Assembly (NCBI RefSeq): GCF_029873635.1
Contig: NC_080425.1
Location: forward strand, 43,604,402-43,668,401
DNA length: 64,000 nucleotides
Direction: 5' to 3'
Source of the DNA: Malania oleifera
Lineage: Eukaryota; Streptophyta; Magnoliopsida; Santalales; Ximeniaceae
The stretch's first letter is position 1, and each line of letters starts with the position of its first letter. Both the position numbers and the translations under genes were made by a program. Of this stretch, positions 33,651 to 47,086 are shown in pieces. The notes below the pieces were generated by a model. That model did not search any database and was not told where the DNA came from. It saw only the letters and a program-made list of their open reading frames with translations.

Positions 33651-35167
33651 ATTGCAGTGAGTTGGAGCTTGATTTCGGGTATTTTTTTTTTTTTTTTTTT
33701 AATTAAAAGGAAAATTGAATTTCATTTTTAAGTTGGACGGATTGACAAAATCAATTTACCCCATAAGATGGTCTTTTGCAGTTTATGCGCCTGTTTCAAC
33801 TTGTGCATCTTGATTGGAAGGAACCATGCTTGCCCATGCCTTCCTTAATTATCTTACTCTTACTAATATGCACCCTCGTTTTGGGTGGGTGAGCAGTAGA
33901 AGTCAGTGATATGCTTTTCTTTCGACTTGGTGTAAACAGTAAGGTTACTACGCTGTTTTGATCCATCATTTATTTAATCCTTGTGTTCGCAGCAGTTTTA
34001 ATGCTGCCTAAGCAGGGAGTAATAGGAATGATTGAGGTTGTTAGAACTGAAATCCTATGTAGGATCCGTGGAAGGGTCTGCAAGGTTGGATTGTGAATCA
34101 TAAGATTTTACTTACAATCTAAAATTAAATAAGTGTATATATTTGGCATTTTATAACAACTCTTGATAAAATAATACTTAAAACTTGGTAGTAATTTTAA
34201 GAAATTAATACAAATTTTAAGAATGTAGTTTGCTTGCTAGTTAGCACCTAGCAAGGTTTGAATAGTTTGAATTGCGAAGTGCTCTGCATTATGAAATAAT
34301 TATAATTAAAAAGACAAACAAAAAGAATGAAGAGAAAGGAAGAAGTCACTAATTTTAATTCAGTGAATTGATATAAATTTCGTAACTTTTGTGGTTTTGC
34401 ATTAAATCATAAGAAGAAGAAGAAGAGAAAAAAAAAGAAGAAAAAGAAAAACTTTTAGTTGAAGGAAGAACTCTTTTGTTAGTTGCAAAAAAATAGAAGA
34501 GGAAAAAGAAAGCTATTCGTTTTCTGTTTTAAGAAAACAAAAATGCATGTCTTTTTGGCTTATCACTAATAAGAGAAAGAGAGGAGGAAGAAAGTTTAAA
34601 AAAAAAAGAAGAAGATAATGCATAGCTGCTACAAGCCTATAACTTTAAATTCTTAGTCACACTGCTACGACTCTGTGTTGTTGAAGTTTTCTGTTGATCT
34701 CAAAGTTCTCAGTTAGCCTCTACTATTGATGGAAGAAGAAGGAATAGTGAGTCTATTGATAAACAACCTAGGATTTGCCTTTAATAACTCTATGCTTTCA
34801 AAGAGCTTTCAATTTGAAGGAAGAGAGCTTTGAAGAGATGCTTAACTATTTTTTTTTTTTTTTTACTTGGATTGAACAAATCCCAGAACATGCTACTCAT
34901 TATTTTACCTAATTTTGATGCATTTGAGCCAACTAGATCAAATTTTGTGTTAATTAAAAAAGTATAGTGTTTGGACCAACAAAAAAAATATATCGAGCCT
35001 TCCTTTTTAAAATTTAAATAAGAAAAATTTATATTCCATTGTACAAGTAGGATTGGTAGGATCACAAGTATGATTATATGATCCAACTGAGATCCTACTA
35101 GATTAATATTCCACTAAAAATTTTGATTGACTAGGCATGTCCAGATTGTAGGATTTGTACCAGCTCT
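33651..35167. other. intergenic spacer, low complexity
   Basis: T-run at 33680-33700, purine-rich (aag)n-like stretch at 34410-34620, and a T-run at 34850-34864. A segment from about 34036 (ttgttagaactgaaatccta) to 35155 (gattgtaggatttgtaccag) might be a MITE, but I cannot define its ends. No gene seen. Confidence 0.5.
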
Positions 35168-35458
35168 CATTCGGTTTGCAGAATAACTATTTATTGGAAT
35201 AAGCTGGAATGTAGTGAAAATTTTAGAAATGCAGGAAATTTTTTTTATTTCATTCAACATGTAATAAAAATGGAATAGACATTTACATTGTGAGATAAGG
35301 GAATGGTTATTCCTTATTTATTCCTTCTTATGAACTCATAAAAAGTTTCACATTATTATTTGCTTTATGTTGTCAACATAATTTTTGTCTAACTAATTAT
35401 AACTAACCTATTATAACTAATCTATTCCTAGGAATAAACATTCCACAAACTAAACGTA
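35168..35458. mobile_element. MITE, family A copy 2
   Basis: Inverted ends: left cattcggtttgcagaataac, right reverse complement cgtttagtttgtggaatgtt. It shares ordered blocks with the copy at 14019-14322 (taactaacctat, agtttcac, tttgcttta). Confidence 0.65.
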
Positions 35459-35622
35459 GGGTTAATGTCTTACGAAATTAGTACAAACATAAAATAAACA
35501 CAAACATAAATCAAATATAAACACAATTCACAATTAGACCGAGGCATAGATATCTCACTCTTTTTTTAAAGAAATTCAAGCCCTTTATAGCTTTTATCCA
35601 AGTCCAAAAACCTGTGCAGAAG

Positions 35623-37699
35623 TGTTGGAATTGGTGTATTTCCACGGAGGGAGGGGGTGAATTGGGTAATTAAAAATCTATCCTTCCTAGGTCAGATTCA
35701 AATTACATTCAGTATTACACAACCTAGAATCTTTCTAAGCATTCACCATTCAACATATAATGAGATATGCAAATATTTAAATCATGCATAGCAGTTTAAA
35801 TATGGCATTCAAGTGTCGAATTTTAAAGTGTGAGAAATAAAAAGCAGACACAAAAAATATTATCAGGGTTCGGCCAAACTTGCCTACGTCCCCGCCTCAA
35901 GCTAACGAGCAAGAGGATTCCACTAATGTGCCCACTTACGGGTGGAGCGGAACCAAATACAATTACCCTGTCCTTACTGGGTAAGGGAATACCCCAAGTC
36001 AAATTCACAGGGCTGACCCTAACCTTTACAACTATACCTTAGAAAGGTGTACCTGGTTTTCTTAACCGGGTCTAAGCAATCTGGTGCACGTTGCAGGCTA
36101 GTGCAATCCTCTTCCAACGATCACACGTCGGGAATCACAACACATATTTGAATTTTGTGTACAATATATGTGTTTCTCTACTAAGCAAATAAGTACACCA
36201 ATACACAATACATTCAAAAATAATAAAGATTTATGCTCAAGTGAGACCGTGTAGTTTATGTGACAACTCTCATAAATGTAGACATATTTATATATGTGTG
36301 AGAGTGAGATCTTTGATTCAGATATGAAAAGTTCACTAAGTTTATTTCAAAGATCTAAAGCCCAAACAAAATGATATCTCCACAAGTATTTTTCAATAAT
36401 GAAGAATAGGAGATGATGATGATTAGCCTTCCAAAAATATTTTCAAATAAGCACAATAATATCTCAACAACTATGATGAAGTATAGGAGATATTTGATAT
36501 CAACTCAACAAAAGGATTTTAAAAAATAAGCACAAGATGAGCTTCTTGAGTCTTGCAATGAAAATACAAAAAGACTCAAAAGCAATGAAGAGTTTTCCGA
36601 ATAAGATATTTATCAATAAAAATATTATGGGAAGAACTCAAAGCTATCTCTCAAAAGATATTTTAAAATCAAATGAATGAGAGAGTATTAGTTTTAGAGA
36701 GATCTAATGAAAAGCTCACAAGAATAAAACACAATCACTCTTCAAGTTGTAATGGATTTGCAAGTGAAGAGGATGAACAAATAAAGCTCTTTCTTTAAAA
36801 TGATTTTGCAAAGAATAATGTAATAGAGAGGCAAAATATACTTGATTTTGAAATGTATAAACAATAATAGCTCAAGAAAATTTTAGAGAAAAAATTTGCC
36901 AATCAAGTGCTAATCATCCTACTAATCTGGACAAATAAAGGGTATTTATAGAATTCCCACAAAATATAACTATTGGGAACATATTGGGAATTTTAGAAAA
37001 ATTTAATTAAATTTTAACCCCTATTTAGTGCGATTAAAAATAGCAAACCCAAGAGGTTCGGTCAACCCAAGCTCAGGTCGGTCGACCGTTCATCTCAAAC
37101 ATAACAGTTTTCAGCTCTGTTCAGTTGACCCAAAATCAGGTCAGTCTGTCATTAATTAGGCTCGGTTGAGGAAGGTGGTACGAAGTTCGGTCAACCATAG
37201 GAGCTAAGTTCAACACTGGGTCGATCGACTAAGTCGTGGTCAACAAGTTGACCTGGGCAAACAGTAGTTCGGTCAACTATTTGATTATAACACAGGTGGT
37301 TAGTCGACCGAGGACATTTTGATTTACAGGTTTGCCCTCAATTTGACCCTAAACAGATAGCATTTAAAGTTAGGGTAATTTTCATGAAGTAACAAGGGAC
37401 CTAAAGTCAGTCTATGGCCTTTTGAGCATAAATACCTATCATGCATGCAATGCATTTATTACAAACCAGAAAACCAAATGCAATTACAATAAAATTAACT
37501 ATCTTCTTCTTTCTTCTTTTGCTCATCTATCATCAATGGAATACGCCACATGATATAAGCTTTAAGATCCATCTTGGCTTCCATTATTATGTCCCTTATG
37601 TGTGATCTGAAATGTGAACCTGTTCACATGCTAAATACACACATAAGTAGCTTGTACTTTGTTAGCATCAAAACAGAGATCGGACTCAGAAAATCAACA
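35623..37699 (+). mobile_element. solo LTR with perfect 5-bp target duplication
   Basis: 2077 bp, begins TGTTGGAATTGG and ends ATCAACA. AGAAG is present directly before (35618-35622) and after (37700-37704). No internal region or second LTR is present, so it is a product of LTR-LTR recombination. The same family occurs on the minus strand at 50830-51440 plus 56470-56939. It is probably Copia-related, but the superfamily is not proven. Several GGTCGACC-like palindromes lie at 37078-37325. Confidence 0.88.
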
Positions 37700-37918
37700 A
37701 GAAGAACTTCTTTAATCTGTCTCCCCAAGGATACAACAACTTGATTTGAATTGTACAAATCTCTTTAATTTTGCACAAATGAAAGAGTCCAAAGCTTCAT
37801 AAAAAAAAAAAAAAACCTTTCTTTGGTTCAACTCTTTGAACTCAGATAATGGGATGGTATGATGAGAATGATGTGAGAAATTGGTGTGCCAAGATTATGT
37901 GTAGAGTCCACACAAGAC

Positions 37919-38412
37919 TAGGGGTAAGCATAATTCGGGTTTAACCAAATATCGAGTTCGGTCGATTCAATTTGGTTAATATATAGGTTCGATTCGGTTC
38001 GGTTTGAGATTTGGATAATTTCGGGTATTCGGTTCGAGTATGGGGAATCTTTAATTTGGTTAACCGAATTACCCAAATTACTAATTAATTAATAATTAAA
38101 TATAAATTAGTAATATTAGTATATGATATATGTTAAATCTTAAATGTTTAATCTTAAAATATCCTTTTTATCAGTAAATCTTTTTATTAATTAAGCTGGA
38201 ATTGGTAAACTAGAAACAAAATTTGCAATCATATTTTGTTTTTTATAGTTAATTTTAAATTTATTCGGTCAAACTCGATCAACGGAATTACTCAAAAAGT
38301 TGGTTCGGTAGGGTATAGTTCGATTACAACAATTAATTCTGTCAGTTCGGTTGGGGATTACTGTTCGTTTAATTAACTGAATTTGGACAAATCGACTGTT
38401 TGTAAACCCCTA
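37919..38412. mobile_element. non-autonomous hAT element with perfect 8-bp target duplication
   Basis: 494 bp with termini TAGGGGT...ACCCCTA, flanked by CACAAGAC on both sides (37911-37918 and 38413-38420). An 8-bp duplication and a TAGGGGT end are diagnostic of hAT elements. The interior has repeated cggttcgg / ggttaaccgaatt motifs and no coding capacity. Confidence 0.9.
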
Positions 38413-38641
38413 CACAAGACCACCCATTATCCATGCACTTAATAAACAAGATGCATATACATTAAATAGATACATATATAAATTCGAGAGGTATACTCAT
38501 ATAATTAATTTATAGATTTATGAAATACATGAATGAGTGACTCAATTGAATATAAATACATGAATCATTCCAAGGTACATGCCCTTTACCAAGATACATT
38601 CACAAATACTTATAAATTATAATATTAAAATACACCAAAAA

Positions 38642-40148
38642 CTTCCCCCCTCATTTTAATATTATGTGTGCACCATGTATTTAGAGAGTTTAACAACCAA
38701 AGAGGGATAATTATGCATAATAAAGGTGTGCTTTATATTGAACCTTCACTTAGTGAACAATAATCTTTACTCTAAAGTTAGTAGTGGTCTCAGAGTTGAA
38801 TTATGAATGTCTAACGGAAATAAAGTATTACTATTCATACATAATGATCTAGATCTTGACATGAGACTTAAGAGCTAGCAAGTTTTGGTTTTGTGCTAAT
38901 CCTATTTTCATAAGCATATTAGAGACCGAGCCCAGTTCTCATAGAGAGTGGCCCCACTCTCATGCTCACATAGGTGAAATCTATTAAGGGTGCTCTTGTG
39001 ACTCTTAACACTCGACTCTTGAAAGATACGTATTATCATTATGGGTTTTAAAAAGCTCAACCTCTCCCATTGTAGGATAAATACACTTGCACCACAAAGA
39101 TGAGTTAAAATAGTAGTACATTTTTTATGACCACTATATGATTCCTTCTTTCCATTAAATCCAATCATAGGATCTCTGGTCCTTGGGTTGAGTATCCTAA
39201 TAAGTGGTTCATGATTTTATGAGCTTAAAGCCCATCCCCCTCAATGTATTCCAAACCTTTTCTCTTGCTAATGCCTTAGTTAATGGATTTGCAAGATTCT
39301 TAGAAGATATTATATAATTTACATTAATGATGCAACTACTTAAATATGATTTCATATACTATGCTTGCTTCTTATGGGTCTAGATTTACCAATTTAGCAC
39401 CTATTATTCACTTTACCATTCCCAACAGTGCTATCACAATTAATTAGGATAAGTAGCATTGACTTCTCTCAAAATGAAATTCCATATAACATATCTCTTA
39501 ACCAACTTGCTTCCTCACTGGCTGATGCTAAAGCAATTTGCTTAACTTCCATAATTGAGTTAGTAGTTATTGTTTATTTTTAGATTTCCAACAAATAGAA
39601 CCATCACCTAAAGTAAAAATATGGTGGTAGAGAGGGAATCACCTGACAAAGTATTCAAATTAGCAACACAAAAACTTTCAAGTACAATATGATACTTAGT
39701 GAAAATAAGCCAATAATCTTTGGTATCAACTAAATATTTCATTATACACTCAAGAGCATTCTAATTTTCTCTACTTAGCTTGCTAGAAAATAAATTAAGA
39801 ACTCCCACAACATATGTAATATAAAGTCTATCAATTGCATATCTTAGGCTACTGATAATGCTTTTGCATTCCTTTTGATTAACCACTACATGATAATGCT
39901 ATTATATTCCTTTTGAGTAACCACCTCACTTTCACTCTCAATAGGAAATAATTGATTACTTGAATAAAAAAGAGTAGACACATGCTTACACTTATCATAG
40001 CCATATTTATTTAAATTTTTTTCTCAATTTAATGCGACTGATCAAGAAATATATCATCACATGATCTTGTAGTTTTCATGCCTAAAATAATATTAGCCTC
40101 ACTTAAATCTTTGATCACAAAATTCTCTGAGCATATTTTTGTTTTATT
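38642..40148 (-). pseudogene. Copia pol remnant: end of reverse transcriptase and RNase H
   Basis: Minus-strand fragments in order: FVIKDLSEANIILGMK near 40115-40070 (end of reverse transcriptase), EVKQIALASASEEASWLRDM near 39560-39490 (RNase H), an INCDS motif near 39440, and ALAREKVWNT near 39270-39240. Many stops and frameshifts. The upstream part is cut off where another Copia LTR begins (40151). Confidence 0.75.
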
Positions 40149-40150
40149 TA

Positions 40151-40657
40151 TGTTGACGTTTGTTCAACTTGAACATGCATAGGGGAAGCACACAATCAAA
40201 TACGAATCAATCAACAACCTAATGCAAGCACTCGATGATAAAATATAATCAAGAAGCAATCAAAAAATGATAAGAAGAATAAAAAACACAACTAGAACAC
40301 ACAAGATTTATGTGGTTCGGCAATAGCCTACGTCCACGAGATCAACCCTTGGGTTTTCACTATGATTAATGTCTCTCACCCCAATAGGGTTACATAATGA
40401 TGTTTATATAACATCTAATGCATACATAAGTGTTCTAGTAAATCTAAACTACATTTACAGTGATCTCCTAGAAGAAAATCTTCCAAATAAGCCCAATCTA
40501 CAAGCCTTCGATTTGAATTTACGTAATTTGCGCTGACGAAAACCATCGATGATTTAGAGCAAAATAAAATACCTTGCTTATCTCCTTTTGTCCCTCGCGT
40601 CACGTAACTTTCTCCAGTACATGTGATCCTCTCTGAATATGACCTACATCCCTAATA
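40151..40657 (-). repeat. 3' LTR of the Copia element
   Basis: About 507 bp. In element orientation it starts tattagggatgtagg (TG changed to TA) and ends cgtcaaca. It contains the U5-type block ggctattgccgaaccac common to plant Copia LTRs. Confidence 0.65.
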
Positions 40658-40748
40658 ATCTCCACCTTGGCAAATATTCACGACCTTGGAAATCTGAAAG
40701 CATAATCATTGCTCTACCCAGGCCTGTAGATCAGGACTTGCATCCCCT

Positions 40749-43437
40749 TTAACACCTAGAGACATAAACCAAGTCCAAGCCACGCTTGAACTTGACCATG
40801 GTAACATGAACTTCACCTAGCTGAACGCCCAGTTCCTTGAATGATCCTCTAAACCACAATGCCACCTTGGCAACCTCAGCCTCTACCAAAAACTCTAATC
40901 CAGTCGTAACCAGTGCACCCTGAGATTGTACCTTGGACTTCCAACACTTAGGCCTTCCCACAACATACCCCATTGCAAGCCTCTTGTCTTCCAAGCCCTC
41001 TATGTAGTCTCCATATTCGAACCTCACAACTGACAGAACCCTCTATTACCCACCAAAGTACCCAATTGCATTGGCGTATAAACCCTTTGACATAACCCAA
41101 ACATCAACATTCGTCCTTGAGTACTGAGCGGTACACTATTTACGTAGATTCGCCAACGGCGTACCAGTGACCAGTTTAACATTAACCATGCTAAACCTCA
41201 CCAACACCTGATCCAAAAAACCATCTTGAGATAACCACAATCTCTATGTAGTTTTGCTTATATAGCCACCCTGAGATAACACCAATATCCTTGTAGCTAC
41301 AAAGTCACCCTGAAATAATCCTAATAACCCTATAACTTTACTCTTGCGAATCTCCAACCCAAGAATAATCTTGGCAATACCCAACACATTTATGTCAACT
41401 TCCTTTGTCAACAGAGTCCCCAACTGATTTACCTCAGTCGGAACCTTTCTAGCAATCAGCATGTCACTCACATAAACCCACAAAATTATTGCTCACTTGC
41501 ATCCTATCTCCCTCTCCCCCTCTGGGAGCACCACTAACCCCCCCCCCCTATCAGATTCTTATACAATAAATCCATCTCCTCAACCATGACATCTGTCCAC
41601 CTACCCTTCTTTTGGCTGTGCATTGCCTCTTGAAAGGTAGTAGGATACTTCTTGGTGGTAATGGTTGCATAAGAAATAAAATCACACCTTGACGGTGGCT
41701 TGATAGTGCTTTTGAGCCCATTGTGATCCTAATGGTCTCCCAAGTTTGAACTCCCTACATTTCTACCATGACTATGAAATTCCACCTGCATCACAATATC
41801 CTTTCTATTCCAATTTATTCTGTGATACTGCAAGTCTCCTGAGTCAGAATTCCCTGAACTCTTGGCCTGAGTCTCCAACTCCACCTACACAACATGCTCA
41901 TTGTTGCTAATGCAGCTTTCTGGCACCCATTTCTCTTCATCTACCCTAGTACGTTGTCTCATAGCTTTAACACCTAAAGCCATGTCCCCACCCATCGCCA
42001 CCTTGTTTGCCATTGGATCACCCAGCTTGAACCCATCTTTCTTATATACTAGAATATGCAATGTCCAAACATAACACCAAGCCTAGATCCCACTTCACTA
42101 GAAACATGCATAGTTAGACCTCCAAAGTCTACCGCATAACTAGTCCAAGCCTCTTCTGCAACTCTCCCATCTAGTGCACCTTTGGCAATCGATTAATCGG
42201 GAAACACGCCATACTCGCTGACTTCACCAAGAAGTCCCTTGCAAGCCCTACATACACTATGCCTTGCTCACAAAACTCCTTGAACATTAGTGTACTCAGC
42301 AACAATATCTATCCCGAGGAACTCTCTCCTGGTCTGGCACTCTACCTCAGCCACAAGTTACACCTGGCAAAAAACTCCAACTTGTGCCGCATGAGACACC
42401 CCCAGACCTTTCGTAATAACCTCACGAAATACCCATGTCCAACCCATGATGCTACGCTCACCAGTCCCCAAACATCCACATCAATGTAGTTAAAAATACC
42501 CACCATTTTTGTGTGGTCACATTACACAAAACGGTATTTCTTAACTTAGAACTCTCAGCTGTAGCTTCACCTACAACTGTGTTACCCTGCAATGCATAGA
42601 GATTCTCCGCTATCTTCTATCCCTTCATCACCATCAATATGCCATTAATAACCATCATCGTCCTGCCTTTAGACTTGTAACTACACCCGCCACAATCTAA
42701 AGCACCCAATGATATCACGTTCTTTCGTAGTTCGGGTACATGCCTTACCCCACACAATGTCCTTACCACACTGTCATACATCTTGATCCTGATATCCCCC
42801 ATTCTGATAACTTTGTAAATTGCACTATTTCCCATCAGAACGGAACCAAGACTCACCTATCTATAAGTGGTGAACTAGGCTTTGTTGGGCATCATGTGAA
42901 AAGAACATCTTGAGTCTAAGATCCAAGACCCCATGAGGTGTTCCGAACCTAATGAAACAATAAGCATCTCACCATCCTTGCTCCCCGAGTCCCTTTATCC
43001 TACTCCGGACATTCCGCTTTTATATGCCCTAGTTTTTCGCACTTAAAAATAGCAAACATCCTTCTTCCTCCTGGACTGAATTTTATTACCACTTAGTACA
43101 CTCCATGATTTGCCTCTCCCACGATCCTGATTACCCTTCGCCATGAGAGCTTCACTATAGGAACCCTCATTGCTGGCCTTCTTCCTTTGCTTGAACCCTA
43201 GCAATGCACTCGTGATGTCTTCCAATTTGGGTTTCTTTCCCCCAAGTCAACATCGTAACTAGATTATTGTATGTATGCGACGTAAGTAGGGAATTTAGCA
43301 GTATCAACGCTTTGTCCTCCTCCTCGAACTTCACATTAACTCGCCCCAAATCACTAATAATTTGATTAAATGTGTTGATGTGCTGAGTCAAGTATGAAAC
43401 CTCTGCCATCGTAAGCCAATAAAGCTTTTGCTTTTCG
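40749..43437 (-). pseudogene. Copia gag-pol remnants
   Basis: Gag: YLTQHINTFNQIISDL and EEEDKALILLNSL (43409-43167). Protease: the WILDS(G)CSFHM site is present as WILDSRCSFHM near 42910, so the catalytic DSG is changed. Pre-integrase: RIKMYDSVVRTL and VRHVPELRKNVISLGALD (42856-42617). Reverse transcriptase: VYVSDMLIA at about 41480, where the catalytic YVDD has become YVSD, followed by IAKIILGLEI. RNase H: LEDKRLAMGYV and CWKSKVQSQGALVTT (41027-40749). It cannot be active. Confidence 0.82.
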
Positions 43438-43452
43438 AGTGAGTCAAGTTTT

Positions 43453-43470
43453 TGGCGCAGTTTTCGGAGA
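43453..43470 (+). other. degenerate primer-binding site (tRNA-Asp type)
   Basis: tggcgcagttttcggaga resembles the tRNA-Asp-complementary site of Athila-like elements (tggcgccgttgccgggga), with several changes. It lies in the expected place just after the LTR end. Confidence 0.6.
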
Positions 43471-43578
43471 ATGTCAGTTTTAGTTTCAAACTGGTGTTTT
43501 TCCCGTTATTTGAATTTTTCTCATGAAAAAGAAAAAGGAAAAAAAAAAAGAAAAAAAAAATTGAGTTTTGAAGAAAAT

Positions 43579-45414
43579 ATGGCTACACCTACACCACGCA
43601 AGCTTATGGATTTTTTGTAGCTCACACAAGCATCTTGCATCATATTGCCTGAGAATGCATAGAACTTTAACATTAAGCCTGGAATGATATCTGTGATACC
43701 TCAATTTTATGGGATGGAGTGTGAAAATTTGTATCAGCATTTAACTGATTTTGAGCTAGCATGTGTTACATTCTTACATGGGCCCACTACTAATCAGGCA
43801 ATTAGATTGGGTGTATTTCCTTTTTCATTGAAAGACAAGGCTAAGATGTGGTTTAATTCTCTTAGGCCTAATTCTATCTCTAGTTGGGCTAATATGCAAA
43901 ACGAATTTCTATATAATTTTTTTCCCTTACAGAGAACTCATTTTTTTCAAGAACAGATCAGTCGATTCATGTAAGGAGTTAATGAGACATTTCATGAAAA
44001 TTGGGAGAGATTTAGAGATCTGGTTAACATGTGTCCCCACCATGGATTTGAATCATGGCACCTGGTCAACTATTTTGCACTACGTTGACTTCTAAATCGA
44101 AATAGTTTGTCCATACTATGTGTTCAGGATATTTCTTCAACAAGAAACCTGATGAGGCATTGGATTTTCTAAATCATTTAATTGACTATGCTTAGCAATG
44201 GAATACTAGGATTGACAAAAGACCAATTGCAGCTCAACCATTGAGAGTAGTAGATGGTGGAGAGCGGTATAAACTGAAAGATGATTTTTATGTTGAGGCA
44301 CATATGGCTGAACTCACCAAAAGAGTGGAGGCTATGGAGATGGAAAAGGAGACTAGTATAGAGCAACTTTGGAATCAACCTTCCTAGTCCTATGCACCCC
44401 TTTATCAATCGTCATATCATCAAACTACATTTTAGCATCAGTATCAACCACAATAGATTTCTTAGAGTTATGCACCTTCAAGATTTCAATCTAATGCAGC
44501 ACCTGCTCCACTGGACAAGTCTCTTGAGGATGCCTTTCAGTAGTTCATGCAGATTCAAGTCACAACTACAATCAGTACACCCAGACCATAAATGAATTGC
44601 GGGACACCATTAATAAGATGAGCACGCAGTTGAATATTTTAGAAAAAAAGGAATTTTCAGTAGAACCTCAACCTAATCATCAAGAATACCAACACCAACA
44701 GCAACAAATACATAATGTTTCTCTTGAGACAGCAGATACCGTTAGTACTTCGAGAAGTGGAAAAAAAGTTTCCCAACTTGAGATACCCATCGACAGACCA
44801 ACAGTTTTCTCGACACCTGAAGTTACAATTGAGATAAATGAGGTCAAATAAAAATCAGAGGAAGCAAGCCCAGAATTGAAGAACTCAATTAACGTGGATA
44901 CTGAAACCAGTAAGGAATACCAACCTGTGGTACCTTACCCTCAAAGATTGACAGTCGTGGAACCATCATTCCCTACTAGATTAAATGTCAAGAAATGCAA
45001 TGTCGAAGCAAATTCCCGTAGTGGTAAGGTGATGGGTACACCCGATAAAGAGGGTGAGTAGATTGGTGAGAGTTTAATTTTCAAAGAACCAAGTAAAAAT
45101 TTTAATGTTGATGCTTCTAAAGAACCAAAGGTAACTACTCCGACAACTCTGCCTCAAAAACTTGTTCTTAAAGAAGTGAATTTCCTAGAAAATATACTGA
45201 ATAAAGATCCTTTCTTGTTAAAACAAGGAAGGCAGTTTGCACATATTTTGTTCGGTACCTTAGAACGTATTGATTTATTTGAGGCTAACTTTTGTGCAAG
45301 TAGCAAGACTGATTCATCGTGGTGACTCAAATTTGGAGACTCATTGGTTCAATTTATTGACCTACACCCACCAAATGAAATTCTTCCAGAGACTTCGCCA
45401 GACAAACTGTGATG
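43579..45414 (+). pseudogene. gag of gag-only element, copy 1
   Basis: Gag would form the virus-like particle. ATG at 43579 opens MATPTPRKLMDFL. The capsid-type domain is clear: FYGMECENLYQHLTDFE, AIRLGVFPFSLKDKAKMWFN and the SISSWANMQNEFL stretch, ending in the F-PLQRT region. Later parts (44597-45060, 45240-45400) match copy 2, including the C-terminal end around LVQFIDLHPPNE. It is broken by stops (after MDFL, at 43972, and TAG at 44541) and frameshifts. No zinc knuckle or protease was seen downstream. Confidence 0.85.
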
Positions 45415-47086
45415 TTTTTCTTTCCTTTCTTTTCATTTTATTTTACCTTGCTTTATTTTTAGTTTATTTTCAGGTATATTTTTCTATAGTTTCAGTTTTT
45501 ATTTTCCATTATTTCTCCACCCTGGTACACTTTACTTCTCCCGTGCACATCTTTTCTATTTTCTCTATGCTTTCACATTGAGGACAATGTTCCACTTTAG
45601 TTAGGGGGGGTGAGAATTTACATGTGACACTGTGCACATTCACTTACTGAGCTTTGTATTAATTAATTAAAAAGAAAGAAAGAAAGAAAGAAAGGGTATT
45701 GAGGATAGATGATTATGGCATGATTAACACTGACATACAACCTTCACATACTTGCATATAACCTAAGAATTAAACACTCGAGTCATTTATGGGTAGTTTC
45801 TCTTTATATGACTTTGTAACTCTATGAAAGTTGATTGGTAGTTCATTCGTGTTAATTTGGTTATATAAACTCTTTTATTTACATGGTATCTCATGAGGCA
45901 AAATAGACACATTCACATGATTCATTGCACTTAGGGTTCCTTGTGAGCACTGAGAGAACACCTGTGGCGACTATGACACCTTGTGAGGTATCTTTGAGCT
46001 ATTTATCATCCTTTTGAGCGTTAACATCAAATCAAAGTTCACGAAACTCAGTTCTTTTTTCTTCTGGATGATTCTTTGTACACTATTCTCTATTTTTTAT
46101 TTTCTAGCCTAGAGGTGGCATCTAGTGGGGAGATAGAAACCTAGGTCTTGTAGCCTACTCAAGATGTGAAGGCTGAGCCACTCTTAGAGATAAACTTAGT
46201 TCATGGACTACTGTTCGAGCTTAATTCCCATTAGTGGTATGAAGACAATAAAAGAAGTGTAATGATTATCCTAATTGATAATGAAAAGATAAAAATTGAA
46301 GAATGAGCAGAAGAAAGAATAAGAAAAATAGAAATGCACATGAAATGAAAGGTTAATACCTACTCTATACAAATACCGCAAAAAGTCAGGGACACGACAC
46401 ATGTTCTCCATGTATGAAGACTCTTCAATTGCTTAATGCTTCAGATGTATTCACGTCTGGTTTGTGAATAAGTTGATCTAGGATGTACTTGGTTGGACAT
46501 GGCGAGTAGGTGAGAAAATGTTAGGGTGAAGGACCCGACACCTCACTAATAGGCTAAATCCTTTTCAAACTAGTACACTCCATACATTTAGCGTTTGTTC
46601 CTTACAATATGTGGGATGTTTTTTTGAAACACTCCTCCTCACATATAACGAGTGAACCCATTCTTTTTTAGTGTTTTTGAAAGTATACTAGTTAGCTTGA
46701 GTCAAAACAACCGTTCTGTAGGTGTCCACTGGTATCCTGGGTGTAACGAATCATACACATTACACTTACCTCGAGATTTTGCTTGTTTATACTTGGATTT
46801 ATATGATTACATTAACTATGAATTGTATTGCTGGTTAACTTCATGTGCGTATAATTTTCTTAACTGCTATATAATGATGAGACTAGCATGAATGACTTAC
46901 TTTGGAGTTGCGTGCATTGTATATAATGAGCTTGTGTGAAATTTGGTTATATTCTTACATGTGATATGGTATAGTTGGGTCGCATGTGCATTCATTTCAA
47001 GTTTGTTGGAATTAATATTTGTGGGCACCGCCCTAGAATCCATTCACATTATTTGCTAGAGACTAGCAAAAAGTTAGTTGGGGGGG

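Larger units (their letters stand above)
35466..38637 (-). mobile_element. Copia LTR (minus strand), interrupted by two insertions
   Basis: Removing the solo LTR (35623-37699) and the hAT element (37919-38412), each with one copy of its target duplication, leaves about 590 bp with TG...CA limits. It lies directly downstream of a polypurine tract (complement of about 38642-38655) and of Copia RNase H on the minus strand. The two inner insertions have exact target duplications, which shows this LTR is the oldest layer. Confidence 0.6.
40151..43437 (-). mobile_element. Copia retrotransposon remnant with 3' LTR
   Basis: Minus-strand order: gag (about 43437-43043), protease and pre-integrase region (about 42900-42610), reverse transcriptase (41483-41244), RNase H (41027-40749), a polypurine tract aaggtggagatt (complement near 40658-40670), then an LTR (40151-40657). 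The gag end is cut by the gag-only LTR element at about 43432. It is degraded by many frameshifts. The gag and pre-integrase sequence resembles the Tork lineage. Confidence 0.82.

Noticed and set aside
34036..35155. Possible MITE sharing ttgttagaa and gattgtaggat motifs with the insertion at 13485-14905
   Set aside because: The ends cannot be paired well enough by eye; kept only as a note in the spacer entry.
40749..42856. Minus- and plus-strand open frames as possible host genes
   Set aside because: They match Copia domain order (pre-integrase, reverse transcriptase, RNase H) and are full of frameshifts; the plus-strand frame at 42259-42489 is a shadow.
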